A DNA stretch of 64,000 bases from Pseudomonas lundensis (GCF_002269125.1 NZ_NQKI01000012.1:1-64000); one strand, 5' to 3'. Shown: positions 16,582 to 26,558, counted from the stretch's first letter. Numbers and translations are program-made. The notes: generated from the letters alone by a model not told the origin.

Positions 16582-17941
16582 ATCCATCACCTGGCGACTG
16601 GCGCTGGCGATTGCATTGACCTGTGCGCTGGTGCTGAGTGTGATCGGGGTGTTTCTGTATCGCTCGCTGGCGTCGGAACTGGCGCTACGGGACGATCAGG
16701 CCTTGCTCGGGCGACTCGAACAGATGCGCGCCTTGCTCCACGACAGTGACAGCCTCGAAGCCCTGCAAGCACGCCCGCGCCTGTACCAGAACATGCTGGG
16801 CAATCAGGACAGCGTGCTGCTGGTAAAACGTCAGGATGGCGGGCAAGTCATCGCCATCAACCCGCATCGACAAGCCCTGCCCACGCTGCCGCCCATCGCC
16901 AAAGACCGTGCGCCACAGCGGGCCGACATCCAGACCCTGGATGCCACCGTGCTGTTGGCGGGCATGGCGCAAGGGCCTGCGGGCGAAACCTTGAGCGTGA
17001 TGGTGGGTAAACGCCTGGAAGAGCGCGAGCACATCCTCGCCCGCTATCGCCTGAACTTGTACGTCGCCATCGGGCTGGGCACGTTGCTGGCCTTTGCTCT
17101 GGGCGGCCTGCTGTTGCGCCGTGGCCTGAAACCGTTGCACACACTGGCGCAGGCCATGCGCGGCATCAACCCGCGCAGCCTAGACCAGCGCATGGCTGTG
17201 GATAACGTACCCACCGAACTCAAAGAACCCGTGCAGGCGCTCAATGCCATGCTGGCGCGACTGGAAGACAGCTTTGAGCGACTGTCCCAGTTCTCGGCTG
17301 ATCTGGCCCATGAGATCCGCACCCCCCTGCACAACCTGCTGGGCAGCAACAGCCTGGCGCTGAACCAGTCGCGCAGCCCGGCGGAATATCAGGAAGTGCT
17401 GGCCTCGAACATCGAAGAGTACGAACGCCTGAACCGCATGGCCGAAAACCTGATGTTCCTCGCCCGCGCCGAACACGGGCAACGTCCGTTGCACCTTCAC
17501 CCGTTGAATCTGCGGGACGTGGGCGAAGAGCTGTGCGATTACTTCGATGCCCTGGCCGAGGACCGTCAACTGCGCCTGGACAACCAGCTCCACGGAATGC
17601 TGACGGCGGATCTGCACTTGCTACAACGGGCCTTGAGCAATCTGATGGCCAATGCCGTGCGCCATGCCGAGCCGGGTTCAACCGTCAGCTTGCTGCGACG
17701 GGATGAACCGGGTTATTGCTGGATCGGCGTACACAACACCGGGCCGACCATCGAACCGCAGCACTTGAACAAATTATTCGACCGTTTCTACCGGATCGAC
17801 CCGTCGCGAGCAGAACCGGGGGACTCGGGTGGTTTGGGGCTGGCGATCGTGCGCTCGATCATGCGCTTGCACGACGGCGAAGTCCGGGTCAGCAGCGACG
17901 ACAGCGGGACGTTATTTGAGTTGGGATTTACCAACGCGTAA
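16574..17941 (+). CDS. hprS: Heavy-metal/oxidative-stress sensor kinase (HprS/CusS type)
   Basis: Inner-membrane histidine kinase of 455 residues. Transmembrane helix 1 is about residues 9-30, a periplasmic domain of about 130 residues follows, helix 2 is about 160-180, then HAMP (about 182-235), HisKA with His246 in [12 protein letters not shown], and HATPase_c with the N box [10 protein letters not shown] and G2 [13 protein letters not shown]. coli HprS is reported to use a cysteine (Cys165) in its second membrane helix to sense peroxide; here helix 2 and the periplasmic part have no cysteine, and only Cys17 in helix 1 is present. A metal or another signal is therefore possible. Confidence 0.88.
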   Translation: MSKSITWRLALAIALTCALVLSVIGVFLYRSLASELALRDDQALLGRLEQMRALLHDSDSLEALQARPRLYQNMLGNQDSVLLVKRQDGGQVIAINPHRQALPTLPPIAKDRAPQRADIQTLDATVLLAGMAQGPAGETLSVMVGKRLEEREHILARYRLNLYVAIGLGTLLAFALGGLLLRRGLKPLHTLAQAMRGINPRSLDQRMAVDNVPTELKEPVQALNAMLARLEDSFERLSQFSADLAHEIRTPLHNLLGSNSLALNQSRSPAEYQEVLASNIEEYERLNRMAENLMFLARAEHGQRPLHLHPLNLRDVGEELCDYFDALAEDRQLRLDNQLHGMLTADLHLLQRALSNLMANAVRHAEPGSTVSLLRRDEPGYCWIGVHNTGPTIEPQHLNKLFDRFYRIDPSRAEPGDSGGLGLAIVRSIMRLHDGEVRVSSDDSGTLFELGFTNA

Positions 17942-18051
17942 TGCCCAAATTTGCTGATCTTTTGGGGCCATGCGAGCGCTTTAAAAACACCCGCAACCCC
18001 GATGGCGCCAGCGTTGCAGCAGATACCGTGAAAATAGTCTGATATCAGGGG

Positions 18052-18079
18052 TTTACAAGCCAAAACATCCCGGTATACT
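18052..18079 (+). promoter_or_regulatory. Sigma-70 promoter of tRNA-Thr
   Basis: TTTACA at 18052-18057 and TATACT at 18074-18079 are separated by 16 bases, and the tRNA begins 13 bases after the -10 element. Both hexamers are near consensus, as expected for a stable-RNA gene. Confidence 0.75.
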
Positions 18080-18092
18080 CGTCGCCCATAAC

Positions 18093-18168
<76 letters not shown>

Positions 18169-18185
18169 TACGAAACACCGAAAGA

Positions 18186-18211
18186 GGCTCACCGCAAGGT
18201 GAGCCTTTTTT
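18186..18211 (+). terminator. Rho-independent terminator of tRNA-Thr
   Basis: Eight-base-pair stem GGCTCACC/GGTGAGCC closes a GCAA tetraloop and is followed by six T residues, 17 bases after the tRNA. Confidence 0.95.
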
Positions 18212-18463
18212 GTTTGTGCCGAAAAAGTCCCGGAACTCATTCCGTGCTTCCCCCTCTGTCGTCGATGCCGAGCGCTTCATCAACGGTCGCCTGCCCTCTC
18301 AAACCCTCAGTGAAGGGTCGACATCATCCACTAGTGTTAATTAGCCATCATCTCCTTTAATATCGCCGCGCTTTTGCGTGCATGGCGCTTAGCCATCATT
18401 CGCTTTGAAAAAGCACATGCACGGAAGCGCCTGGATTATCAGCCGATGTTTAAGGAAGAATTT

Positions 18464-21064
18464 GTGTCCTCTGTTCTATTCCGTAAAAGCCTGCTTGCCC
18501 TCGCCATCACTGCCTGTGCCCTGCCTGTTCAAGCGCAAACGCTGCAACTGACCGATGCTGGCATGACCCTTGAACGCCAGCAGTTCAGCGAAAACGTCGA
18601 AATCACCGGGTCGATGAACCACTCTCAAGAGGGCGTCGAGGCGCTTCATATCCTGGGTTCCGACTTCGCCAAAGACCTGGTCTTCAACGCCACCATTACC
18701 TCAACCCATAGCTCGGGTGGCGGCATCGACATGGACAGTTGGTACAACCCCAACCCGTCGAACGGTGACGTGATGTGGGCCAACAATACGATCGGCGGCA
18801 ACCTGATCAATAAAGGCAGTGTCAGCTCCCAAGGCAATGGCGCAACCGCGTGGTTGATTGATCCGGCCGTGGTGGGCGGTGATGTCATCAACGAAGGGTT
18901 GTTGAGCGCTAAAGGCGAACCGGATGTGGGCGAGGACGACCGTGACGTCTCACGGGCTGCGTATATTTCTGGCTCGACGCATATCAACGGTGATTTCAAA
19001 AACACCGCCTCGGGCAAGATCATCGCTGAAGGCACGGGCGCCAAAGCCTTTCAGATGGAAGGCGGGCAACTGGATGGCCGTCTTATCAACAACGGGCTGA
19101 TTCACGTCACCGGCGAAGGCAGCACTGCCATCGATGTGACCAGTTCCGAACGTTGGAACGGCGTGAGTAACATCAATGACCGCGCTGATGTGCGCGGCAT
19201 CGAGAACAACGGCACTATCATTGCCACCGGCGAAGATGCTGAAGGCATCCGTGCCGACGGTGTCAGTTTCGCCAGCGAGCAAGCCCACATCGTCAACAAC
19301 GGCGTGATTCAGGCACAAGATGCCGCCATTGTAATCGGCGGTTTTGATATCGATGGCGTCAATCAGGGCGGCGCGCTGAACGTGGTCAACAACGGCACCC
19401 TCTTGTCTCAAGACGAAGCGGTAGATGCCTCGGAAAGCGACGGCCGTGTTTACCTGACACTGGGCGACGGCAGCAAGACCACCGGTAACCTGATCGACCT
19501 GAGCATGATCGAAGTGACCGGTAACGCTGCGTTCACAGGCACCGACACCACGGCAGACGGCGCCAACATCCGCATGAAAAATAATGGCTGGGTGGATGTC
19601 GGCAGCACGTCGTCGCCCGCGCACCTGGACCTCGGCCTGCCCCACACCACGCTGGATGGCAACCTGTACGTGGCCGGTAATTCGTCGCTGGGGCTGAACC
19701 TGAGCGCTGCCACCGATGCCCGCCGCCCTGTGCTGGCCGTCAGCGGCACAGCCGAATTCGGCAAAGGTTCGCAGATTCAGCTGGCCGCCAAAGGCAACGA
19801 CTTCCGCACAGAGGGCACCACTTACACATTGGTGCAAGCCAACGAGCTGCAAGACAACGGGCTGAGCGTCACCAGCAGCTCGTCGCTGCTGAATGTCGAC
19901 AGCTACGTGGTTGAGAACAATCAGATCGTAAGCAAGGTCACTGCCAAAGGCGCGGCTGAAGTCGGCAATGTGATCGCTGACATCGGCGGCTCGCATAACG
20001 CACAACAGGCTGGCGCGGCGTTCACCGAAGTCACCCGCCAATTGGCACAGCTCAGCCCGCAAGACCCGCTGTTTCAGCACTACGTCAACGCTTCCAACAA
20101 CCCTGAAGCGCTGAAAAAACTGGCAGAACAACTGGCGCCAGATGTGAACGGCGGCGCCACCCAGGCGGCGACCACCAGCCAAACCTTGATCAGTAACGTG
20201 ACGGGCAACCGTACCGGCGGCGGACGCGGCCTGTCGTCTGGCGACACGCTCAAAGAGACCGGCGTATGGGTGCAAACCCTGTACAGCGATGCCAATCAGG
20301 ACATGCGCGATGGCGTGGCCGGGTTTAATGCGTACAGCCGCGGGATCGCGGTCGGCGCAGACGGCAAGCTCAACGATCAGCTGACGCTGGGTCTGGCGTA
20401 CAGCTACTTGAACACCGATGTGAACGGCAAAGCGGGCAGCAAAACCGAAGTCGACAGCCATGCATTCACCCTGTACGGCGGTTTTGAGCAAGGCAATTAC
20501 TTCGTTGACGCGGCGCTGACCTACGGCATGAACGACAACGACAGCCAGCGCAGCATCGGTAACACCAAGGCCAAAGCCGACTACGACAGCAACCTGTTCG
20601 GCGTGAACATGGTGGGCGGTTACACCTACCACATCACGCCCGACCTGCTGATCGAGCCACGCATCGCTGCGCGCTACAGCCTGGTAGATATCGACGGCTA
20701 CCGCGAAAAGGGCTCGTCGGCTGCATTGAAGGTCAAGGATCAACGCTACGAAGTGGCAGAACTGGGCGCAGGCTTTCGCGTAGCAGCCAGCTACCCGCTG
20801 GGCCAGGGCACACTGACGCTGCAAGCCAAGTTGATGGCGTTCCACGATTTTGCCGCGGATGAAGCCAGCAGCACCTCGACCTTCACCCTCGGTAATACGC
20901 CGTTCGTGACCAGCGGTGCCAACGCCGTGCGCAACAGCTATGAAGCCGGTGTAGGCGCCGATTACCGCCTGGGTGCCGTGACGCTGGGCCTGAGTTACGA
21001 CTATGTCGGCAAATCAGGTTTCGACGCCGATACCTTCTCGGCCAAAGTGCGTTACGACTTCTGA
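18464..21064 (+). CDS. Autotransporter (type Va) outer-membrane protein
   Basis: An 866-residue autotransporter. The GTG at 18464 is the chosen start: AAGGAAG stands seven bases before it and a normal signal peptide follows (MSSVLFRKSLLALAITACALPVQA). The passenger, to about residue 580, is Asn/Gly-rich with repeated strands of the type INNGLIHVTGEGSTAI and VNNGTLLSQDEA, indicating a right-handed beta-helix. An alpha-helical linker (LAQLSPQDPLFQHY) leads to a C-terminal beta-barrel starting near GVWVQTLYSDANQD and ending in YDF. No protease serine motif or RGD is evident, so adhesion or surface interaction is the likely role. The lipoprotein gene that follows overlaps by one base. Confidence 0.88.
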   Translation: MSSVLFRKSLLALAITACALPVQAQTLQLTDAGMTLERQQFSENVEITGSMNHSQEGVEALHILGSDFAKDLVFNATITSTHSSGGGIDMDSWYNPNPSNGDVMWANNTIGGNLINKGSVSSQGNGATAWLIDPAVVGGDVINEGLLSAKGEPDVGEDDRDVSRAAYISGSTHINGDFKNTASGKIIAEGTGAKAFQMEGGQLDGRLINNGLIHVTGEGSTAIDVTSSERWNGVSNINDRADVRGIENNGTIIATGEDAEGIRADGVSFASEQAHIVNNGVIQAQDAAIVIGGFDIDGVNQGGALNVVNNGTLLSQDEAVDASESDGRVYLTLGDGSKTTGNLIDLSMIEVTGNAAFTGTDTTADGANIRMKNNGWVDVGSTSSPAHLDLGLPHTTLDGNLYVAGNSSLGLNLSAATDARRPVLAVSGTAEFGKGSQIQLAAKGNDFRTEGTTYTLVQANELQDNGLSVTSSSSLLNVDSYVVENNQIVSKVTAKGAAEVGNVIADIGGSHNAQQAGAAFTEVTRQLAQLSPQDPLFQHYVNASNNPEALKKLAEQLAPDVNGGATQAATTSQTLISNVTGNRTGGGRGLSSGDTLKETGVWVQTLYSDANQDMRDGVAGFNAYSRGIAVGADGKLNDQLTLGLAYSYLNTDVNGKAGSKTEVDSHAFTLYGGFEQGNYFVDAALTYGMNDNDSQRSIGNTKAKADYDSNLFGVNMVGGYTYHITPDLLIEPRIAARYSLVDIDGYREKGSSAALKVKDQRYEVAELGAGFRVAASYPLGQGTLTLQAKLMAFHDFAADEASSTSTFTLGNTPFVTSGANAVRNSYEAGVGADYRLGAVTLGLSYDYVGKSGFDADTFSAKVRYDF

Positions 21065-21915
21065 TGAAGCCTTCAGGCCCCAACCCGCGCTCGCGGGTGG
21101 GTGTCTGGCCGTTGGGCATGGCGTTGTTGTTTAGCGCCCTGCTCGGCGGTTGTCAGACGCCACTTCAGGCGTTGCAGGAACAGGCATCACGCCAGCAGCA
21201 ACGGCTTGATGTTATCCACACCCCGAATTTTCCCTTGATGCTGGCCCTGCCCTCGCCAGCGCCCGTTTCGGCGCGCATTCGCGTGTACCTGGAAGGCGAC
21301 GGCCATGCGTGGGCGACGCCCCGTCAGCCAAGCCTGGACCCCAGCCCTCACGACTTGATGATGGCACGCCTTGCATTCAGCGATCCCGTGCCGAGTGTGT
21401 ACCTGGCGCGTCCGTGTCAGTTTGTCAGCGCCCGCGCATGCACCCCACTGATGTGGACGGATCGGCGTTTCAGCCCCGAGGTGTTGTCGAGCCTCGATCA
21501 GGCGCTGGATCAGATCAAGGCACGGCTGGGCAATCAGGACTTTGAGTTGGTGGGGTATTCGGGCGGCGCTGCGTTAGCGTTGCTGCTGGCCAGCCAGCGC
21601 GAGGATGTGGCGCAGGTGCAGACGCTGGCCGGGAACCTCAGCCCGCGTCAGTGGGTGGCGCTGCAACAGCTCAGCCCGCTGACCGGATCGCTTGAGCCAC
21701 TGGACAGGCGCCAGCGTTTGACCCGGATCGTCCAGCGGCATTTTGTGGGCAGCGATGATCGAATCGTGCCGCCCGGGCTGCTCGTTCGCTACCGTCACGC
21801 GCTGGGCGCTGCACGCTGCCTGCAATCGGTTGTGGTGCCCGGCGCCAGCCACGGCAGCGGTCTGGAACAGGCCTGGCGCCAGTGGCGCGATCAACCGATT
21901 CTCTGTCAGCCCTGA
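21064..21915 (+). CDS. Alpha/beta-hydrolase lipoprotein
   Basis: A 283-residue predicted lipoprotein: a membrane-spanning signal ends in the lipobox LLGGC, with the lipidated Cys at about residue 30. The rest is an alpha/beta-hydrolase with the oxyanion strand RVYLEGDGHAW, nucleophile elbow GYSGG near residue 165, an acid in GSDDRIVPP and the catalytic His in PGASHGSG. The triad is complete, so an esterase-like activity is plausible; the substrate is unknown. It starts on the last base of the autotransporter stop (TGATG), so the two are translated together and may act together at the cell surface. Confidence 0.8.
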   Translation: MKPSGPNPRSRVGVWPLGMALLFSALLGGCQTPLQALQEQASRQQQRLDVIHTPNFPLMLALPSPAPVSARIRVYLEGDGHAWATPRQPSLDPSPHDLMMARLAFSDPVPSVYLARPCQFVSARACTPLMWTDRRFSPEVLSSLDQALDQIKARLGNQDFELVGYSGGAALALLLASQREDVAQVQTLAGNLSPRQWVALQQLSPLTGSLEPLDRRQRLTRIVQRHFVGSDDRIVPPGLLVRYRHALGAARCLQSVVVPGASHGSGLEQAWRQWRDQPILCQP

Positions 21916-21920
21916 AAACC

Positions 21921-21958
21921 AAAACGCCCCGACCGGTGATCCGGCTCGGGGCGTTTTT
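21921..21958. terminator. Bidirectional terminator
   Basis: Stem CGCCCCGA/TCGGGGCG (21925-21932 and 21946-21953) is flanked by an A-run on the left and five T residues on the right. It lies between the convergent hydrolase and OprD-type genes and can stop both transcripts. Confidence 0.9.
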
Positions 21959-21995
21959 CGTTCAGCGGTTCGGCCTGCAGCGCAGGCCGGCGGCA

Positions 21996-23279
21996 TCAGA
22001 ATACGTTGATCGGGTAATCAACGAAGATGCGCAGCTCGTTACCTTCTTTGTTGTACTGGTCGGCGTTGTTCGACACGCGCAACCATGAGCCGCGTACGCG
22101 CACGCTCAGGTCTTTGACCGGGCCGCTTTGTACGACGTACTTGGCCTGGTTGTAGATTTCGCGCTCGGTGCCACGGCCACGGTCGGAACCGTCGTCGATG
22201 TTGCTGCCGCGCACGTAAGCGATGTTGTAGGTCAGACCCGGAATGCCCACAGCGCCGAAGTCGAAGCCATAACCCAACTGCCACGAACGTTCGTCTTTGG
22301 CGTTGAAGTCGGACCAGTAGGAGTTGGCCAGCAAGATGGTGTTGCCGCCGTCGCCCACGCCGCCTGCGTTGCGGTAGCCGCCGTAGGGGTAGCCGATTTC
22401 GCCGGTGCTTTGCTGGTACGCCAAGATCAACGAGTGAGCGCCGAACGCGTAGGTGGTCGCCAGGCTCCAGATTTTGTTGTCCTGACCGTCGACTTCCAGC
22501 ACATCGCGCGCGTAATCGGAGTTGACGTGGGTGCGGTAGCCGTTGAAGTCAAACGTCAGCGACTGTTTGTCTTGCAGCGGCAGCACGTAGGTCATGCCCA
22601 GGTATTGCTTGCGCAGCACGTCTTCCATGTCGGAGGCGTACAACGAGGCGGAGAAGTTATCGGTGAACTTGTAGCTACCGCCGAACACGTTGATGCTTTT
22701 CAGGTCGCCGCTGTCACGGGCGTCGGCGCTTTTACGCGACTCGGCGGTGAAGCGACCGACGTTGAGTTCCAGGCCGTCGATTTCTTTGGAGGTCAACAAC
22801 GTACCGGTGAAGCTTTCTGGCATCAGACGCGAGTTGTCGTACATCAGCACCGGCAAGGCAGGCATCTGGTCGCCGTACTTGAGTACGGTGTTGGAGACGC
22901 GGAACTTCACCGCAGCGCCGGCCTTGGCAATGTCTTTGGCCGCTTTGCCGCTATCGCCAACCTTGAAGAAATCGATACCGCCAGCGCCACTGAGGTTACC
23001 CTCGCTGCCCAGACGCAGTGCGTAAATGCCGAAAGCGTCCACACCCACACCCACGGTGCCTTGGGTGAAGCCGGAGGTGAAGGTGCCCAGGAAGCCTTGG
23101 CCCCACTCGGCTTTGCGGTCTACGCCGTTTTTGTAGTCGCGGCTAATGTAGGCGTTGCGCGCCAGCACATTCAGATGGCTGTCTTCTACAAAACCTTTTG
23201 CGTCAGCTTGATCGTTAGCCATGGCCTGGGTAGCACTGAGTACGCCCAACGCGAGAAGACCTATCCGTTTGTTCAACAT
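21996..23279 (-). CDS. OprD-family outer-membrane porin
   Basis: Substrate-specific porin of 427 residues, the usual OprD-family size. A signal peptide ends near residue 22 (TQAMA). The mature protein opens with GFVEDSHLNVLARNAYISRDYK, a family signature in the core FVEDSHLNVLARN, and continues as alternating beta-strands ending in RIFVDYPINVF, with terminal Phe for barrel assembly. The start at 23279 is supported by AAGGAAA. OprD paralogues take up basic amino acids, dipeptides or aromatic/carboxylic acids; the subtype cannot be fixed by eye. Confidence 0.9.
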   Translation of the reverse strand: MLNKRIGLLALGVLSATQAMANDQADAKGFVEDSHLNVLARNAYISRDYKNGVDRKAEWGQGFLGTFTSGFTQGTVGVGVDAFGIYALRLGSEGNLSGAGGIDFFKVGDSGKAAKDIAKAGAAVKFRVSNTVLKYGDQMPALPVLMYDNSRLMPESFTGTLLTSKEIDGLELNVGRFTAESRKSADARDSGDLKSINVFGGSYKFTDNFSASLYASDMEDVLRKQYLGMTYVLPLQDKQSLTFDFNGYRTHVNSDYARDVLEVDGQDNKIWSLATTYAFGAHSLILAYQQSTGEIGYPYGGYRNAGGVGDGGNTILLANSYWSDFNAKDERSWQLGYGFDFGAVGIPGLTYNIAYVRGSNIDDGSDRGRGTEREIYNQAKYVVQSGPVKDLSVRVRGSWLRVSNNADQYNKEGNELRIFVDYPINVF

Positions 23280-23357
23280 ATTATTTTCCTTATTGCTGGA
23301 TAAAGGCGCGCTGTGGGTTTCAAGCTGAAACATTGAGTGGTGGTTGCTTCACATAAA

Positions 23358-23393
23358 CAAAAAAGGCCGGCACAAAGACACAATGCTGGCCTT
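23358..23393 (-). terminator. Terminator of the DsbA-family gene
   Basis: On the minus strand AAAGGCCAGCA and TGCCGGCCTTT form a long stem (one mismatch) followed by further T residues. It lies about 135 bases past the stop of the DsbA-family gene and just upstream of the porin promoter. Confidence 0.75.
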
Positions 23394-23526
23394 TCGAAGA
23401 GTTGGTGTATGGCTTATAGCCACAGGCGTTGGCAGGAATCCTATCCGCCGTTACATCCGGGTGTCAATTTGATGAAACTTCCATCGCCTTTGAATGTCAG
23501 GCGATCCATTGCCACCACGCCCGGTA

Positions 23527-24225
23527 TTACTCCGCACACCCATCCAGACCGCAGGCTGGCGCCGAGTTGGAAGGCTTATGGGCACCAGTAGCGGCCAGTT
23601 GTCGCAGCCATTGGGCGAAGGCCTGCGGGTTGCCCAGCCAAGGGCTTATATCCACAACCTGATACAGCCTCTCACGCTCAAGCACCAATGTCGGAAACCC
23701 TTGGCCGCCCACATCGGCCAGTAACCTGCGACTGGCTTTGAAGTGCGCGCGCGTGACCTCGCCGTTGCACGCGTCATACGCCGCGAGAAACGCATGCACA
23801 TCCAGGCCCATTTGCGCCGCCACGGCCATCAGCACGTCTTCATCTGCAATCCGGCGCCCTTCGACATAGTGAGCAATCTGCAAACGCCCCAGCAGGTCAA
23901 GACCGCGCCCGGCCAATTGCTCGGCGGCCAAGACGGCCGTGGTGGGCGGCGCCGAATCGAAGACCGCGCTGGTGTCGCGCAACAAGCCATCGAAGTAGGC
24001 GTCGCCAAACACCTGCCCGGTGTGTTCGGCAATGCGTTTGTCATGGGGCATTACATAGTCACGCAACTGCGCGGACACCGGACGCCGATGACTGTCGATC
24101 ATCATTCCGCCGCTGTGGGCGACCACCGGCAAAATGGCACGGGCAGCGTCAATCAATGGCTTGGCGCCGTAGCACCATCCGCACAGGGGGTCGTAGATGT
24201 AGTGCAAGGTCGTAGCAGCGGTCAT
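23527..24225 (-). CDS. DsbA-family thioredoxin-fold protein
   Basis: A 232-residue protein without signal peptide. The N-terminal strand HYIYDPLCGWCYGAKPLI carries a CxxC pair (Cys-Gly-Trp-Cys) and is typical of the cytoplasmic DsbA/FrnE-like group. The cis-proline loop is GGQGFPTLVL near residue 180. A Cys-containing tail (ACGLDGCAE) is unusual and may be a second redox or metal site. Likely role is thiol-disulfide exchange or glutathione-dependent isomerisation; the substrate is unknown. The start at 24225 is preferred over 24237 because the fold begins there. Confidence 0.82.
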   Translation of the reverse strand: MTAATTLHYIYDPLCGWCYGAKPLIDAARAILPVVAHSGGMMIDSHRRPVSAQLRDYVMPHDKRIAEHTGQVFGDAYFDGLLRDTSAVFDSAPPTTAVLAAEQLAGRGLDLLGRLQIAHYVEGRRIADEDVLMAVAAQMGLDVHAFLAAYDACNGEVTRAHFKASRRLLADVGGQGFPTLVLERERLYQVVDISPWLGNPQAFAQWLRQLAATGAHKPSNSAPACGLDGCAE

Positions 24226-24393
24226 GAACAGTCTCAAGCGGGGTAAACATCAGGTGGCAAGCCTAGCGCCGAGACGTGCCCTGAAAAAACGCTGAAAGGG
24301 TGCTTAGTGTATTTCGTGAATCGTTCAGATCCAGTGTTTACTACGGGTTAATCGATACAGCAACATTCAGACACAAACTTTCCGCTGAAGCAA

Positions 24394-24437
24394 CTGGTAA
24401 TGATAAACAGATACCAACAAGAACCATTATCATCCGC
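24394..24437 (+). promoter_or_regulatory. Fur-box-like operators upstream of the siderophore receptor
   Basis: GGTAATGATAAACAGATAC matches the 19-base Fur consensus at about 13 positions, and on the other strand GATGATAATGGTTC gives a second partial match. They lie 50-90 bases before the receptor start, where Fur repression is expected for an iron-uptake gene. Confidence 0.6.
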
Positions 24438-24485
24438 GACCTAAAAAATAATACTCGCTTTAACCTTCACGGAAGTTTCTCAACC

Positions 24486-26558
24486 ATGCGTTCCCTCTGC
24501 CGCTTTACGCCCTTTAAATTGGGGCTGTGTGCATGCCTGTACGTCGGATTCAGTAGCGCTGCCACCACCCTTCCCGAAACCTCGGTCAATGCTACCGAAA
24601 CCGACCTCGATGACCCGCGGGTCAAAGAGGTCACGACCGCGACCCGTACCTCAACACCCCCGCGGTATGTGCCGCAAGCCATTGATTCGGTCAAAACCAG
24701 CAACCTGATGGATTACGACATCAACACGCTGGGCCAGGCCTTGAGCGGCATTCCCAACGTCAGCAGCACGGCGGACACCCGCTTCGACAGCTTGCGCATT
24801 CGCGGCTTTGACGCCAGTAACGACTTTTACCTCGATGGCATTCGCGACGACAGCCAGTACGTGCGCGACTTGCACAACATTGAACGCATCGAAGTGCTCA
24901 AAGGTCCGGCCGCCGTGCTGTATGGCCGCGGCAGTCAGGGCGGGATCGTCAACCGCATCAGCAAAATGCCTCAATACGGGCGCCCGTCCAGCATTCAGGC
25001 GCAAGGAGGCACAGACGATTTTCGCAGCCTGTACGCCGACCTCAGCGCCGACCCGAGCGACACCCTCAGCCTGCGCTTGAACATGGGCAACGAAGACAAA
25101 AACAGCTTCCGCGATCATGTCAGCGGCAACCGCCAACTGTTTGCGCCGTCGATGAGCTGGCAAATCACCCCGGACCTCAATTGGTTGGTGCAGTACGAAT
25201 ACAGTCGCTACAACCGCACCCCGGATCGCGGGATCCCGAGTGTTGACGGACGGCCTGCCGATGTCAGCCGGGGTACTTCGTATGGCGGGCAGAACGACTT
25301 CATCGACGACAAGACCCAAAATCTGCGTTCACGGCTCACCTATGAATTGAACGGGAACTGGCAACTGCGCCACACCCTGGGCATTTTCACGCTCGACAGC
25401 CAGTTCGAGAACACCTACCTGACCGGCTACGACGCCAAGACCCGCAAGGTGAGCCGCCAGAGCTGGCAGCAAGACATGACCACCCGCAACGTCTTCAACA
25501 ACCTCGAATTGGAAGGTGTGTTTGATACGTTCGGGTTGGAACACCGCCTCCTGACCGGTCTGGAGCTAGGCAGTCAGCGCCGTGACCCCACGCTTTACAG
25601 TGCCAAGGGCGTGCCCGGCGTGGACCTGTACAACCCGGATCGCCGCCTTCGCCCGACAGGCCCGATGGTGCTGTCCAGTGACAACCACACCGAGGTCGAA
25701 AGCCAGGGCCTGTATGTACAGGACCAGATCCGCCTCAACGATCAATGGCAGGTACTGGCCGGGTTGCGCCATGACCGGTTTGAAGTCGATACCACCAGCA
25801 ACCTGAAAAGCATCTCGCAAACCCGTAACAGTCACGGCACCAGCCCGCGTTTTGGCGTCGTCTGGACGCCGCTGGAAAACCACGCGTTCTATGCTTCGTG
25901 GACCAAAACCTTCTCCCCGGTGGGCGGCGGTTTGATCGGCATCACGCCGGGTGCATCGGGCAACACCAATGACCTGAGCCCCGAGCTGACCAAGCAAAAA
26001 GAAATCGGCGTGAAAAGTGACTGGCTGAACGAGCGGCTGAGTACCACGCTGGCGGTCTACGAACTGGCGCTTTACAACCGCCGCACCAAAGACCCGGAAA
26101 ACCCGGAAATCACGTTGCTGTCAGGCTTGCAGCGTTCGCGGGGCATCGAGCTGACGGCCAGCGGCAAATTGGGCGGCAACTGGTACATGCGCGGGGGTGT
26201 CGGCGTGCAGGACGCCACCGTGGTCAAGGACAACAACGGCTTTGAAGGCAAGCGCATCAATGGTGTGGCCAAGCGCAACGGCAGTCTGTTCCTGACCTGG
26301 AAACCGGAAATGGGCTGGTACGCTGAAACAGGTCTGACGCTGGTGGGGCAGCGCTATGCCGATAACCAGAACACTGTAGTGCTACCGGGTTATGGCCGTT
26401 GGGATGCATTGGCGGGATATCGGGAAAAAGATTGGGAGGTCAGCGGCGCGTTGACCAACCTCACTGACCGCGACTATTACGCGTCCGCCACCAGCGGTTC
26501 GCAAATCATGCCCGGCGAACCCCGCAGCTTGGTGGTGACTGGCAAATACAGCTTCTAA
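24486..26558 (+). CDS. TonB-dependent siderophore receptor
   Basis: Outer-membrane iron-siderophore receptor of 690 residues. The signal peptide ends near residue 26. The plug domain (about 50-190) has LGQALSGIPNVSS, LRIRGFDASNDFYLDGI and the signature IERIEVLKGPAAVLYGRG; the beta-barrel follows and ends in GKYSF with terminal Phe. A stretch before the plug (TTATRTSTPPRYVPQAIDSV) carries the TonB box region. No N-terminal signalling extension is present, so it is not a FecA/FpvA-type transducer. Ligand could be a hydroxamate or catecholate siderophore made by another species, as no synthesis genes are nearby. Confidence 0.92.
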   Translation: MRSLCRFTPFKLGLCACLYVGFSSAATTLPETSVNATETDLDDPRVKEVTTATRTSTPPRYVPQAIDSVKTSNLMDYDINTLGQALSGIPNVSSTADTRFDSLRIRGFDASNDFYLDGIRDDSQYVRDLHNIERIEVLKGPAAVLYGRGSQGGIVNRISKMPQYGRPSSIQAQGGTDDFRSLYADLSADPSDTLSLRLNMGNEDKNSFRDHVSGNRQLFAPSMSWQITPDLNWLVQYEYSRYNRTPDRGIPSVDGRPADVSRGTSYGGQNDFIDDKTQNLRSRLTYELNGNWQLRHTLGIFTLDSQFENTYLTGYDAKTRKVSRQSWQQDMTTRNVFNNLELEGVFDTFGLEHRLLTGLELGSQRRDPTLYSAKGVPGVDLYNPDRRLRPTGPMVLSSDNHTEVESQGLYVQDQIRLNDQWQVLAGLRHDRFEVDTTSNLKSISQTRNSHGTSPRFGVVWTPLENHAFYASWTKTFSPVGGGLIGITPGASGNTNDLSPELTKQKEIGVKSDWLNERLSTTLAVYELALYNRRTKDPENPEITLLSGLQRSRGIELTASGKLGGNWYMRGGVGVQDATVVKDNNGFEGKRINGVAKRNGSLFLTWKPEMGWYAETGLTLVGQRYADNQNTVVLPGYGRWDALAGYREKDWEVSGALTNLTDRDYYASATSGSQIMPGEPRSLVVTGKYSF

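Noticed and set aside
18950..20845. 631-codon open frame on the minus strand opposite the autotransporter
   Set aside because: It is antisense to a protein with clear signal peptide, passenger repeats and beta-barrel. Its product has odd composition (Val/Ala/His-rich) and no domain; long antisense frames are common in GC-rich genes.
22128..23303. 391-codon plus-strand frame opposite the OprD porin
   Set aside because: Mirror of the porin coding pattern; no ribosome-binding site or domain.
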